A stretch of DNA of 64,000 bases from Acidobacteriota bacterium. GTDB taxonomy: Bacteria; Acidobacteriota; UBA6911. This document shows, one piece after another, positions 16,260 to 26,400 of the stretch; position 1 is the first letter of the stretch, and each line of letters begins with the position of its first letter. Position numbers and translations under genes: made by a program. Location of the stretch: assembly GCA_016929335.1 (NCBI GenBank), contig JAFGIY010000065.1, positions 1-64,000 of the forward strand, written 5' to 3'. The notes below the pieces were generated by a model that was not told the DNA's origin, did not search any database, and saw only the letters and a program-made list of their open reading frames with translations.

Positions 16260-17594
16260 CTACCCTTTATTCAGAGAATTCAGAAAATCGGAGTTGCTCT
16301 CCGATTTCCTCAATTTGTCCAGAAGCAGGTCCATGGCTTCATCAATTGAGAGTGGATTCAATACCTTTCGGAGGATCCAGATCTTGTTGAGATCGGCATT
16401 TTCCACCAGGAGTTCTTCCTTACGAGTCCCGGACCTGTTGATGTCGATAGCGGGGAAGATGCGCTTGTCGACGAGCTTACGGTCCAGGATAATTTCCATA
16501 TTGCCGGTACCTTTGAACTCTTCAAAAATTACATCATCCATGCGACTGCCGGTGTCGATTAGGGCCGTTGCCATAATCGTCAGGCTGCCGCCTTCCTCGA
16601 TCTTGCGAGCAGCTCCGAAGAAGCGCTTGGGTTTTTCCAGGGCGTTGGCGTCAACGCCGCCCGACAATACCTTGCCGCTGGAGGGTATAACTGTATTATA
16701 GGCCCGGGCTAAACGCGTGATGCTGTCGAGCAGGATTACCACATCTTTTTTGTGCTCTACGAGGCGCTTGGCCTTCTCCATCACGATTTCCGCAACCTGG
16801 ACATGACGTGAAGCGGGTTCATCAAAAGTGGAACTGATAACCTCTCCTTTGACCGACCGCTCCATATCTGTCACTTCTTCCGGACGTTCATCAATCAGCA
16901 GGACGATCAGGTAGATCTCGGGATGATTGGTGCTTATTGAATTCGCGATATTCTGGAGCAGCATGGTCTTTCCTGTTCTGGGAGGAGACACGATCAAACC
17001 ACGCTGTCCTTTGCCGATAGGAGTGAAAATATCCATGACCCGCGCGGAGAGATTATCCCGGACCGTTTCAAGCCGGATTCTTTCCTGCGGATAAAGAGGC
17101 GTCAAATTATCGTAGAAGATACGGTGCCGGGCTTCTTCGGGCGGCTCGAAGTTGACTGCGTCCACCTTTACGAGGGCAAGATATCTCTCTCCTTCGTTCG
17201 GCATCCGGATCTGCCCGGAAACGATATCTCCGGTTCGGAGATCAAATTTTCGAATCTGCGAAGGAGAAATATAGATGTCGTCCGGACCCGGCAGATAGCT
17301 ATAGTCGGGGGAACGGAGAAAGCCGTATCCTTCAGGCAAGACCTCCAGTACTCCTTCGGAAAAGATGAGACCATGCTTCTCAGCCTGGGCTTGCAGGACG
17401 GCAAATATGAGGTCCTGCTTGCTCATTTTGCCCGCTTCCGCAATCTTGTATTTCTTTGCAATCTTCGCAAGCTCTTTTATATTAAGAGCCTGCAACTCGC
17501 TGATATGAAGCTGTTCCCCTTCTTTATCCAGAGCTTCCTGAATTGAGATCTTTTTATCGCCTGAAACGTTATTCCGGGTATCCTTTTCTGCCAT
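16260..17594 (-). CDS. rho: transcription termination factor Rho
   Basis: The 444 residues have a Rho N-terminal helical region ([15 protein letters not shown]-like, about 33-80), an RNA-binding cold-shock-like domain ([20 protein letters not shown], about 97-116), and an ATPase core. The core has Walker [13 protein letters not shown] (about 200), the Walker B region [18 protein letters not shown] (about 285) and the Q-loop/R-loop region [20 protein letters not shown] (about 333). The length is normal for a Rho without insertions. AGGTG precedes the ATG. It is transcribed alone, upstream of the hairpin at 16191. Confidence 0.97.
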   Translation of the reverse strand: MAEKDTRNNVSGDKKISIQEALDKEGEQLHISELQALNIKELAKIAKKYKIAEAGKMSKQDLIFAVLQAQAEKHGLIFSEGVLEVLPEGYGFLRSPDYSYLPGPDDIYISPSQIRKFDLRTGDIVSGQIRMPNEGERYLALVKVDAVNFEPPEEARHRIFYDNLTPLYPQERIRLETVRDNLSARVMDIFTPIGKGQRGLIVSPPRTGKTMLLQNIANSISTNHPEIYLIVLLIDERPEEVTDMERSVKGEVISSTFDEPASRHVQVAEIVMEKAKRLVEHKKDVVILLDSITRLARAYNTVIPSSGKVLSGGVDANALEKPKRFFGAARKIEEGGSLTIMATALIDTGSRMDDVIFEEFKGTGNMEIILDRKLVDKRIFPAIDINRSGTRKEELLVENADLNKIWILRKVLNPLSIDEAMDLLLDKLRKSESNSDFLNSLNKG

Positions 17595-17739
17595 ATAACA
17601 CCTATTTGGGTTGATTTATAGTCCGGTGCAAGTGTGAGCGTGGACGACTAACGGCTGCAAATGTTTAATTTACACTTGCCCTCTGCTAATTGCCAGTGCA
17701 TTTTCGAAGCGCTGCAAAAATCCGCCCTGTCCGGATTCT

Positions 17740-18858
17740 CTACATCCCGAGCTCGGATTTGGCTTTGGCGAGCACCTGATCCAGCCCGTCCAATGTGTTA
17801 TTATTGCGAGCCTTATATAAATCTTCCATGTATCCTTTAGCTCTTGCTGCGAGTTGTCCGTTCAGCACCACGCATTTGGCGAAAGATACGATCGCTCCTT
17901 CAGGATCCTTGTTCTGCCATTTGCACATGCCTATGTAGTAGTGAGCGTCCTCTCTCTTGGGCTCAAACTTGGCAACTTTCTCATACAATTCTTGAGCCTT
18001 TGTATAATCCTTGCTCGCGTAGATGCCGGATGCTATTACACCATAGGCAAAGGCGCGTGTGGCGTTCCATTGTGCTTCCTGCACATTTGGCGGAACTTTG
18101 TCTCCATAAACGTCCATGACTTTAGTCAACAGATCCGACGCGGCCGCTATATTCTGTTTCTGGATATAGACTTGGGCCATTTTAATGGCAGTATCATAAC
18201 CCTGCGGCTGGTCCATGGGGAACTCCGCCAGCATCTTCTCGCCGGTCGTAAGATACTTATCCATGTTTTGCATTTTGAGGTAAATATCCGCCAGCACAGG
18301 CAGAGTTGCCTTGTCCGGAGCCATTGCATAAATCTTCTCAACGGTCTCTGCAGCCTTGGGCCAATTTTCTGATTGATAGTAAGCTCCTGCCAGTGAGGAC
18401 AGCAGAAGCTTTTGGGAGGGTTGCAGATGGACATTAATATACTCTTCTACTCCCGCCTTCCAGACCTGCTCATCCATCCCCGCCGGAACTTCTCCTTCCT
18501 TCATGGCTTTTTCAGCCGGCAAGAGAGCAAAAAACGATTCAATCATTGGAATTGCCTTGGCAAATTCCTTTGTAGATAGATGGGGCTTTATGCACTCCAG
18601 ATAATCGTTTGTGGCGTAGAGAAGCAGCTTCGAAATCGCGCGCTCCTTTATAAATGCCATTAAAAGCTCTGCCCGCTTTTGCGGATCTGCTTCCTTTTTG
18701 ATAGCTTCATATCGCGGGAGATCCTTTTTACTGTATTGATAGTCGGATAGTGGCGAGATTCCTTCCTGTAGAGCGAATGTATTGACTGAACAAAGAAATA
18801 GGATCGCGACGGCCAGGGCGACAATTCCTCGGATCTGCTTTCGAGCGTTACCATTCAT
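17740..18858 (-). CDS. secreted TPR protein (paralogue of the gene at 59728)
   Basis: This 372-residue protein has a signal peptide (hydrophobic core about 13-29, cleavage near TFALQ) and TPR-like repeats through the remainder, for example LASLAGAYYQSENWPKAAETV and ALFEKVAKFEPKREDAHYY-type units. It is probably periplasmic. Its C-terminal third (HYYIGMCKWQNKDPEGAIVS, then YMEDLYKARNNNTLDGLDQV) matches the protein at 59728-60723, so the two are paralogues. No function is known. GGAG lies 7 nt upstream of the ATG, and a plausible promoter lies at 18979-19002. Confidence 0.75.
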   Translation of the reverse strand: MNGNARKQIRGIVALAVAILFLCSVNTFALQEGISPLSDYQYSKKDLPRYEAIKKEADPQKRAELLMAFIKERAISKLLLYATNDYLECIKPHLSTKEFAKAIPMIESFFALLPAEKAMKEGEVPAGMDEQVWKAGVEEYINVHLQPSQKLLLSSLAGAYYQSENWPKAAETVEKIYAMAPDKATLPVLADIYLKMQNMDKYLTTGEKMLAEFPMDQPQGYDTAIKMAQVYIQKQNIAAASDLLTKVMDVYGDKVPPNVQEAQWNATRAFAYGVIASGIYASKDYTKAQELYEKVAKFEPKREDAHYYIGMCKWQNKDPEGAIVSFAKCVVLNGQLAARAKGYMEDLYKARNNNTLDGLDQVLAKAKSELGM

Positions 18859-18978
18859 TTCATTACTCCTGGAAATAAAAGGGCTGTCAACGACATCCCG
18901 ATCTTGATAATAAAGAAGTCAAGCTCCCGAAAAAGTTTCGAGAACAAATCCTGCCAAGCCATTTTGTGATTAAGGTTC

Positions 18979-19002
18979 TAATGGATAGGGCTATTCTGTC
19001 AA
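18979..19002 (-). promoter_or_regulatory. putative sigma-70-type promoter of the TPR gene
   Basis: On the minus strand, TTGACA (19002-18997) is followed after 16 bp by TAGAAC (about 18980-18975), leaving a leader of about 105 nt before the ATG. The -35 box is a perfect consensus and the -10 matches 4 of 6. Confidence 0.45.
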
Positions 19003-19023
19003 GGCAAATTACGCCTTTCCCAA

Positions 19024-19106
19024 AGTGCCTCTTGGAAACCTCCGGTCTTTGAGACTTCGAATAAAAAAACTCCAAAGGTTTAAAGACTTGAAGACTCTGG
19101 GGACGC
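19024..19106. repeat. degenerate inverted repeat of the AGACTTTGAGACTT class
   Basis: GGTCTTTGAGACTTCGA (left) and AAAGACTTGAAGACTCTGG (right) are partly complementary around AAAAAAACTCC. A similar arrangement lies at 57027-57096. Both sit in gaps between genes. Confidence 0.5.
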
Positions 19107-19107
19107 T

Positions 19108-19494
19108 TCAAATGGTCTCCTTCAGCTTGGTGAGCAGCCAGCGGTTGCCGGGGTACCATATCATCCTTCGAAATTCATATTTCCCCGAGAGCTTTTTCCC
19201 TGAAAACCGCAATATCAGGCGTTTCGGCAATGATGTAATAATTTCAACTTCTCCCTCATCCCATACAGTTACGCGACCTCGGCCGAAAGCCTCTTCCTCG
19301 AAAATGCTGCTTTTAATGGATTCTGCCGGGAAATTTTCTCTCTCAATCGCGAGTCTTCTCTCTCCGTTCCGGCAGGGCGGTTCTTTCAGGAGAGACCAGG
19401 AACGCAAAATCCCGCTCTCGATGACTCTCAAATCAAAATGAGATCGGCCGGCTTTATGCTGATGGACCACATAATGTGAAACCGTTGCGTGCAT
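19108..19494 (-). CDS. stand-alone LigD-type 3'-phosphoesterase domain, key residues altered
   Basis: The 128 residues correspond to the PE domain of bacterial LigD, which trims 3' ends in non-homologous end joining. The metal-site motif is visible as H13-x5-H19-x-D21-x-R23 (HKAGRSHFDLR), then RSWSLLKEPP and a GRGRVTVWDEG strand. In the usual LAV-x-VEDHP-x-x-Y segment this protein reads LAIERENFPAES. The metal-binding histidine is replaced by Phe 55 and the tyrosine by Ser 59. There is no ligase, polymerase or Ku gene nearby. It may be an altered or inactive enzyme. It is divergent from the STAS gene with only 52 bp between starts. Confidence 0.7.
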   Translation of the reverse strand: MHATVSHYVVHQHKAGRSHFDLRVIESGILRSWSLLKEPPCRNGERRLAIERENFPAESIKSSIFEEEAFGRGRVTVWDEGEVEIITSLPKRLILRFSGKKLSGKYEFRRMIWYPGNRWLLTKLKETI

Positions 19495-19546
19495 CAGGCG
19501 CTTGCTCCTGCTCGCAAAATGTGACAGTATTTTGGCCTAAAGGACC

Positions 19547-19876
19547 ATGCGCATCCAAGTTGAATCTCGTGGAAATCGTCGAGTCGTCCGAATCAAGGGT
19601 AAAATCACGTTTGAATATTGCCCGGTCTTCCAAAGCCACCTTGACTCGATTATGAATGAGGGTGTTAATGAAGTAATTATTGATTTCAAAGACGTTCCAT
19701 TTATAGACAGCTCCGGGATCGGTGAGATTCTGCGCCTGTTCAAGCATATGAGAGAAGCGGGCGGCGAAGTCGTGCTTATGAATCCCAATCAAAAACTAAG
19801 CGATCTCTTCGACATGTATCGCTTCGGTCAATTCATGAAGATTTGCGATGAATCCTACTTGGGCGCTCATGAATAG
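19547..19876 (+). CDS. STAS-domain anti-sigma factor antagonist
   Basis: This 109-residue protein is a complete STAS domain. The phosphorylatable serine is in the loop VPFIDSSGIGEILRLF (about 50-65), with the usual helix and the strand EVVLMNPNQKLSDLFDMYRF following. Such proteins bind anti-sigma kinases in partner-switching cascades, and no RsbW-type kinase is encoded nearby. AAAGGA lies upstream of the ATG. Its stop overlaps the start of the next gene by 8 bp, so the two are probably co-translated. Confidence 0.9.
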   Translation: MRIQVESRGNRRVVRIKGKITFEYCPVFQSHLDSIMNEGVNEVIIDFKDVPFIDSSGIGEILRLFKHMREAGGEVVLMNPNQKLSDLFDMYRFGQFMKICDESYLGAHE

Positions 19877-20756
19877 GCAGGCTTTAAGAAAATGCTATAG
19901 GAAATCCTTCGCATTAGTCTGTTTCGGCATGCTGATGCTCCTTGGCAAATTTCCGTCGCAGGGTGCTCCTGCGCAGAGGCCCCCTTCACGCGTGCCGGCT
20001 CCGGGTTCCGCACCCGCACAGCAATCCGCGATACAGATCATGCGTGTGGAAGAAGGGAAGATTACCGCGACCATAATCAGCAGCCCCATGCAAAATGTGT
20101 TGAAGGATCTGGCCGATCGGACAGGAATAATTTTTGAGGTGCGGAGCCAGGATAATCCGCTGGTCTCGGTACATCTCCAGCAAGTAGCCCTGCAGGAAGC
20201 GATCCAGCGCATGGTTCCGGGATTCAATACGATCTACTTTTACGACCAAAAACAGCCTATGTCGGAGCGGATTATTCTAGTGCAGATATTCCCGCGCGCA
20301 AATGCCAACCCCCAACCCAGCATCCAATATCTGGGGTCCGGAGCCGTTGTCAAAAGCAATGACAGTATTGAAACCGTGGAACAGGCGCTGAAAGCTCTTG
20401 CGGAGAGCACAGATATAGAAGCCAAGGAGAAGGCTGTGGAACTCCTCGTAATTGCCAAAAGCGAAGAGACGAACAATGCCCTGATCAAATCCATCTCCGA
20501 TCCTGCGCCGGAAATTCGAGTCGCGGCTATTGAGGGGCTTGCCGCTCTTGATGTGAAAGCGGCTTTGCCGAGCATTTTGAAAAGCCTTAAGGACAGAAAT
20601 CCGGCAGTCCGCCAAAGCGCATCTACGGCTGTTGCTCTTCTGGGAACGGCGCAAAATCTTAATGACCTCAAGCCGTTGAGCACCGATAGAGACCCGGGTG
20701 TTGCTGCGGCTGCAGAGACGGCCATCCGGAAACTATCCGCATCCATGAAAAAGTAA
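19869..20756 (+). CDS. secreted protein with STN-like domain and HEAT repeats
   Basis: I choose ATG 19869, which overlaps the STAS stop. An ATG seven codons upstream is possible. The 295 residues comprise a signal peptide (about 10-33), a Pro/Ala-rich linker, a short secretin/TonB N-terminal-like fold (about 55-120, with PMQNVLKDLADRTGIIFEV) and three or so HEAT/armadillo-like repeats (about 165-290, with IRVAAIEGLAALDVKAALPS). It is probably periplasmic, perhaps a scaffold near an outer-membrane secretin. No partner secretin is in the window. Coupling of a STAS protein to a periplasmic HEAT protein is unusual. Confidence 0.7.
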   Translation: MNRQALRKCYRKSFALVCFGMLMLLGKFPSQGAPAQRPPSRVPAPGSAPAQQSAIQIMRVEEGKITATIISSPMQNVLKDLADRTGIIFEVRSQDNPLVSVHLQQVALQEAIQRMVPGFNTIYFYDQKQPMSERIILVQIFPRANANPQPSIQYLGSGAVVKSNDSIETVEQALKALAESTDIEAKEKAVELLVIAKSEETNNALIKSISDPAPEIRVAAIEGLAALDVKAALPSILKSLKDRNPAVRQSASTAVALLGTAQNLNDLKPLSTDRDPGVAAAAETAIRKLSASMKK

Positions 20757-20794
20757 CGTTGGTATCTATGTGCCATTTATCGAAGCCGATCACT

Positions 20795-21481
20795 ATGAAG
20801 CTACATTTCAAACCCGCATTTCTATTCGGCTTGTTCCTGGCTGTTTTTGCCGGAACAGGTTTATGCCAGAGTTCCTACGAAGATTTAAAGAATAAAGTCG
20901 ATGTCGTTGTTTCTGAAGCCTATCAATCAGCCGCGGCTGCATTTCCATGCAAGATAAAAGCCGGCGGTGATCCCAAAATGATGAGTTGGGAAGGAATAGA
21001 AAAATGCTTTTATAAGGCAGATGAACGGATCGACTGGGAAGATCTGAATAAAAGGATTCGGGAAATACGGGATAAGGGCCGATACGAGACAACCGATGTG
21101 CTCAGTGCGGTAGAATCCTCCCTTACCAGACGTGCGCTTATATTTGACAGCGTTTTCAGCGTGAAGAAGGATGAAGTCCTGCTGCCTCTATCCAATTCAA
21201 TTCTCAGGCATCTGCCGGAGAATTCGCTGATGGATCTTTCCGTCTATGACAAGTCCGGCAGGCGGGTTGGGACATTTGCCGGAGGCTATACGTATGAAAG
21301 AATGGGTGAGATCTCCGGGAACAGGCAATTGCACTCCCTCTTTCAATACACTGATGCCAACGGGAAAATCCACTCTTCTTCAGATAGACTGCTGCTCGAT
21401 TCTTTCGGGGTTCCCTGGAAAGAGGCAAGCTCTCAGCCCGGATTCCGGTTGAACTCGGATAAATTCATGCCGAAGCATTAA
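20795..21481 (+). CDS. secreted protein of unknown function
   Basis: The start at 20795 gives MKLHFKPAFLFGLFLAVFAG, a clear signal peptide with cleavage near GLCQS. The open frame runs 12 codons further upstream. The 228-residue protein is mixed alpha/beta with a mature N-terminus rich in Lys and Asp, two cysteines (about 50 and 68) and a C-terminal half rich in Arg/Gly and aromatic residues (FAGGYTYERMGEISGNRQLH). I do not recognise a family. It is 38 bp downstream of the HEAT gene and is probably in the same operon. It converges on trmJ with 15 bp between stops. Confidence 0.6.
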   Translation: MKLHFKPAFLFGLFLAVFAGTGLCQSSYEDLKNKVDVVVSEAYQSAAAAFPCKIKAGGDPKMMSWEGIEKCFYKADERIDWEDLNKRIREIRDKGRYETTDVLSAVESSLTRRALIFDSVFSVKKDEVLLPLSNSILRHLPENSLMDLSVYDKSGRRVGTFAGGYTYERMGEISGNRQLHSLFQYTDANGKIHSSSDRLLLDSFGVPWKEASSQPGFRLNSDKFMPKH

Positions 21482-21496
21482 ACCGCAAATCGTCGG

Positions 21497-22225
21497 CTAA
21501 TTGTTGCCGGCTTTTGCGCCGGCGTACCAGCCGATCTGCCGTGCTATGCCTCTCAGGATTCCCACATCGGATGTTTCCAGCCCGGCTCTGCCCAGCATCT
21601 GACGCAGAGTCAACATCATATGCTTCGCGTTCTGCCGATGAAGGAATCCAATATGAAGGAGTGCCTGCTCGAGCTGTTCGTACATGGCATCGATCTGCTC
21701 CAGAGACGCCAATTTCGGAACACGCGCAGGATCGCGCTTAAGGCTTCCGAGCAGAAGTTCATACGCAACGACCATTACTGCCTGCGAAAGATTCAGGCTG
21801 CTGGCTTTGTGCTGTGTGGGAATGCGGATCAACATCTGACAATGCTGCAGATCTTCGTCAATCAGGCCCGTATCTTCCGGACCGAAAAGAATGCCTGCCT
21901 TCTGTTGCTCCGCATGATTCAGAATCCGGGGAGCCAGGGATCGCGGGGTATAAACCTGCGATCGATATCCACCGCTTTTGCCGGTTGTTCCGATCAGCAG
22001 GCGAAATCCCCGGAGTGCGCCTTTTAGAGTTCGACAGGTCCTGGCAGAGTCGAGGATGAGTTTGCCTTTCTTCGCCAGCCGATAAGACTCTTCGTTTATC
22101 GCGCACTGCGGAGCGGCGAGAATAAGCCGCTCAAGACCCATGTTAAACATAGCTCTGGCGGCAGACCCGATATTTCCCGGATACTTTGTGCCAACCAGGA
22201 TAATGGTCACATTCTTAAGAGACAT
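21497..22225 (-). CDS. trmJ: TrmJ/TrmH-family SPOUT RNA methyltransferase
   Basis: The 242 residues begin VTIILVGTKYPGNIGSAARA, motif 1 of SPOUT 2'-O-methyltransferases. They contain GILFGPEDTGLIDEDLQHC (motif 2, about 117) and IPTQHKASSLNLSQAVMVV (motif 3, about 140), which forms the trefoil knot binding S-adenosylmethionine. A C-terminal helical extension after residue 160 is typical of TrmJ, which methylates the ribose at position 32 of some tRNAs. Assignment to TrmJ rather than another SPOUT enzyme rests on the C-terminal extension and is moderately secure. Confidence 0.85.
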   Translation of the reverse strand: MSLKNVTIILVGTKYPGNIGSAARAMFNMGLERLILAAPQCAINEESYRLAKKGKLILDSARTCRTLKGALRGFRLLIGTTGKSGGYRSQVYTPRSLAPRILNHAEQQKAGILFGPEDTGLIDEDLQHCQMLIRIPTQHKASSLNLSQAVMVVAYELLLGSLKRDPARVPKLASLEQIDAMYEQLEQALLHIGFLHRQNAKHMMLTLRQMLGRAGLETSDVGILRGIARQIGWYAGAKAGNN

Positions 22226-22334
22226 AATGCCAATCTAAGTCAGTCTGTGTGCGATTGCTAAAGAAAATTTCGCAGCGAAGCGCAAATCGTGCCCGAATCA
22301 TCTACATTGTCGGATCCGGAATAGTGCGGAACGG

Positions 22335-23291
22335 TCAGGATGAGAGATGGAATTCGATTTCGCGCACATCTCCAAACGATTCGATCATGTATTTCTTCAG
22401 TTTCGCGATCAGCTTCTTTTCCGCTACGCGGATGGCTTCGCGCGAAATACCGTATTGATCCGCCAGCTGCTGGAGCGTTTCAGGCTCATCCGCGATAAGC
22501 CTCCGAGTCAATATCACTCTCTCCCGCTCCGATAAAGTGGAGGAGAACTCGGCGAATCTTTTTTCCAGCATCTCACGGAATTCTCCCTGCGCTATTTTTT
22601 CATCGACGCTTTGTTCCATGAGGCGAAGCGTATCGATGTAGCGCGTATCACTGTTTTCGTCGCTGATTGGAGCATCCAGAGAAATGTCAAATCCCGCCAT
22701 GCCTTGTTCCACTTCCTTTAATTCCTGCTCATCAACACCCAGATTTTCCGCCAGCAGTTTGGATGTCGGCGCGATGCCTTTCGCCTCCAATTCCCGCTTT
22801 TCCCGGTTGAGATTCATGAGAATTTTGCGCCGGGTATTGGTGGTTCCTATTTTGACCATTCTTGCGTTATCCAGCAGAAATTTGAGTATATATGCCTTTA
22901 TCCACCAGGCCGCGTATGTCGGAAGCCTTGTGCCGCGGTAGGGATCGAAACGTTTGACCGCTTGAATCAATCCGAGGTTCCCCTCCTGAATGAGGTCAAG
23001 GAGGTTGCGGTAAACCTTGTGGTAGATCATCGCGATTTTAACCACGAGCTTTAAATTCGATGTCACAAGCCGATAGGCAGTCTCGCGGTCTCCCGTTTCT
23101 TGATAATGCACTGCCAGCCTATGTTCGTCTTCTCTGCTTAAAGGAATAAATCTGCTGATTTCCGCCAGATAGCGGCGGAGCGGATCATACGGAGCCAGTT
23201 CGGTGGATTCTGTCGCGGAAATACTGACATTTTCGAGAGAGGTTTCAGATGAGATCTGTTGCTCCTCAAGGTTTTCTTCAGTCTCAGGCAT
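22335..23291 (-). CDS. RpoH-like alternative sigma factor
   Basis: The start at 23291 (MPETEENLEE) is chosen over the upstream frame because of the promoter described beside it. The 318 residues contain sigma region 2 (NLDLIQEGNLGLIQAV-type, with YAAWWIKAYILKFLL, about 140-155), a linker ARMVKIGTTNTRRKI, region 3 and region 4 with the helix-turn-helix ADQYGISREAIRVAEKKL near the C-terminus. The region after 2.4 resembles heat-shock sigma-32 (RpoH) rather than RpoD, and the large N-terminal domain of RpoD is absent. Which regulon it directs cannot be seen. Confidence 0.85.
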   Translation of the reverse strand: MPETEENLEEQQISSETSLENVSISATESTELAPYDPLRRYLAEISRFIPLSREDEHRLAVHYQETGDRETAYRLVTSNLKLVVKIAMIYHKVYRNLLDLIQEGNLGLIQAVKRFDPYRGTRLPTYAAWWIKAYILKFLLDNARMVKIGTTNTRRKILMNLNREKRELEAKGIAPTSKLLAENLGVDEQELKEVEQGMAGFDISLDAPISDENSDTRYIDTLRLMEQSVDEKIAQGEFREMLEKRFAEFSSTLSERERVILTRRLIADEPETLQQLADQYGISREAIRVAEKKLIAKLKKYMIESFGDVREIEFHLSS

Positions 23292-23327
23292 AACAATCAT
23301 TATACGGGAAGGAATTGAAACAAGCAA
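23289..23327 (-). promoter_or_regulatory. promoter of the sigma gene, predicted leaderless
   Basis: On the minus strand TTGCTT (23327-23322) and TATAAT (23304-23299) are spaced 17 bp apart. The expected transcription start, about 7 nt after TATAAT, falls at or next to the ATG at 23291. The mRNA would thus have almost no 5' leader. No Shine-Dalgarno sequence precedes the ATG. Confidence 0.5.
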
Positions 23328-23494
23328 AAGGCCTTGGGAAATCGGGTGTAGAGCGTCATGGATCTCTTCACATATCAATACGAGTCCGCATACTCATCCG
23401 TAAAAACTCGCGCCGGCTTCCGGCAGGATTTTTTGTTCATAGTGCCCGGGCAGCATGGCGAATTCCATAGCACAGCCGCACACGAAGCGGGATT

Positions 23495-26400
23495 CTACTG
23501 AGGCTTGCTCATCAATTTTGACGCCGACGGATCCGGTGGCGTTGCTTTTCCCTGGCTTTCACGTGAGGCCGGCGGGTATTGCTGAGGCTTTTCATCTGAA
23601 GTCGTAAATGACAGAATATCTATGATTCCTCGCTCTTCCGCTTCCCAGAGGTCGTTCAGAGCTTCTGTGGTTATGCTCCCTTTGTAATCCGGCCGGGCGG
23701 CAATGCCGGTCCAGGCATTGCGGCCGCTATTTTTAGCGAGATAGAGACAGCGATCCGCCAAAGACAGAATCTCCTGCCATCCCAGAGCATCCGGCTCAGA
23801 ATTAAACAAAGGCCAGGAAGCGAATCCCAGGCTGCAGGTCAATCGAATATTCTTCTCCTCGCTTACCGCGAAGGCAGTCGAGGCTATTTTGCTGCGAATG
23901 CGCTCCGCCAGCACCGCAGAATCGTTTTCTTTTGAGCCTCGTGCAAGGACGAGGAACTCCTCTCCTCCCCAACGCACTGTTGTATCTGTTTCGCGAACGG
24001 CTGAGGATAGAACGGAACCCATCTGGCGCAGTACGCGATCGCCGGCGGCATGGCCAAGACTGTCGTTGACCTGCTTAAAATAATCTATGTCGATCAGCAG
24101 GAAACCGATGCTGACGGCTTCTTCCGTGTTGGCGGAGGGCTCTCGCTGAATAAGCTGAAGCGTGCGCCGTATACGTGCCAGGTCCTCGCAAATTGAAAAC
24201 TCGAGAAATCTGCGGTTCTTCAAGCCGGTCAGCGGATCCGTGATGCTGAGACGCTCCAGATCGGAGTTTGCGGCTGCCAGTTCATTTGTACGAGCGGATA
24301 CCAGGAGTTCCAATTGACGCGTGCGGTTGCGCAGATGCTGCAACCGCCAGCGGAATCCGATAAATGATGCGGACGCGATCAGGATCAGCCACGCCGCAAT
24401 CGCCGGCCAGGTCCGCCACCACGGCGGCCTGATCTCAAATGAAACTGTTGCTGTATCACTCCACGGCCCCGATCCGATGCGTGAGCGGACTTCATAGACA
24501 TAATAGCCAGGCGTAAGCCCGGGGTACCGGGATTCGCGAATTCGTGTGTTGTGCCACTCCGATTCAAGTCCTCTTAGACGGATTCCAAACTCAATTTGAG
24601 ATTCGTGCAAAAAGCTCAAGACGGCGTAATCGGCACTGAATGTATTGTGTCCATGCGAGAATTGCTGAGCCGAACCGGGGGCCGGATCCAGCGGTTGACC
24701 GCCAAGTTCGACGCCCAAAAATATCGGTTTTGGAGCTTGAATCCGGCTGAAATTGTTGTCGCTTCGATACAGGCTCAATCCCGTACTGGTGCCGATAAAC
24801 AACGCCCCGTCTCTGTCGGCCAAGATCGCCATGGCATCAATGTCATTACCTGCCACACCATCGTCCTTCGTGAAATGCAAAATGCCGTGAGGAGAAATTA
24901 CATTGATGCCCTTGCCGGTACCTATCCAAAGATTCTTTTTTTGGTCTTCACCCAGGAGATAGATTTTATTGGAAGCCAGCCCATTTTCCTGATTAAGCTG
25001 TCCAAGCACATGCAGCTTACCTTCTTTTATTTTGAACCGGATGATTCCAAGCGGTTCGAAGTAAGAGAGGCAGAGATCGCCGGAATTCAGTTCGGCAATA
25101 TAGGAGACGTGATTCCGCAAGAGTCCGTCCTTCTTGCTGAACCGTTGCCATTTTCCTCTATCTCTCAGCAATAATCCTTTTTGACCTGTCACCCAAAGCC
25201 TGCCGCGGCTGTCCCGGAGTATGAACCGGAATGTCTCTTCCGGAGTTCCTTCAGGCACCTCTTCCCGTATAAAGCTATTCTTGTCAGGCTGATACCGAAG
25301 TAGTCCCGCCCCGTCGGTGGCGGCCCAAATGTTTCCTTCGCCATCTTCTCTTATACAAAGCGCTCTGGTCCCCGAAACGCCGGATGCGCCTTCATACCTT
25401 GAAAGCCGGTTCATGGCAGGATCGTATTTCAGGATGGCGGAAGGCACCAGGGCCAGCCAGAACCGCCCGAGTTTGTCTTCATAAATTCTTCTTATGATGG
25501 ATTTTTCAGTCCCCGGAAGGACCTTCCATCCACCGGGAGTCGCAAGGCATAAGCCCTTGTCCGTTGCTACCCATAGCTGGCCGCTCCGGCTTCGATAAAT
25601 ATCCCAGATTGTGTCGCTTGGAAGCCCCTGTGCTCGTGTCCACGAAGTCCACGAACCGCGCCCGATAAGCCTGTGTACACCGATGCTCGCAACCCACAGA
25701 GAGCCTTCCCGGTCTTCAAAGACGTATCTGGCCCAATCTGTCGGCAAACCATCCTGGATAGCAAAATGCTGCCATTGATCCCCGACCATGCAGCTTATTC
25801 CTTCATCTGTCGGTACCCACAATCGTCCCCCCCGGTCGGTAGTGAGAACTCCTCTTGAGGAAATAGTGGGTAATTTGGAGCTCAGATCCTGGAATCTGTC
25901 TGATCCCGGGAAGAGGCAATAGAGTTTTAGTTCACTATGAATCCAGATTCTTCCGGATTGATCAACCGCCATTGAATCAACCGTCTCAGGTGATTCAGGC
26001 AATGCGGGCAGACTGCCGACAACGCCGAAATCGTTGATGCGAATGATATTGTTCCTTGTCGATACAAGGATAGAGCTTGATGATCCCGGAAGAGATGCGA
26101 TGGAGCTTATCTGGCCTTCGGGAAGGCCGGTGAATCGCTTGAATCGGTTATCGTGGCGGAAGAATAGCCCGCTATTATGGGCAACCCAGACAACACCACT
26201 GCCGTCGCGTATGATCGCGCGGCAGAAGCCGGCCGGAAGCTCATCTGATTCCTTCCCAATGGTTTTAAATTCGGGACCGTTTTTGACAGCCAGTCCCTGA
26301 GGAGTGCAGACCCATAAATCGCCTTCCGGTGTTGCGAGAAGATCGCTTATCCAGGTAGAAGGCAATCCTTCATCCAAACCAAATCCGGAAAATTTGTTCC

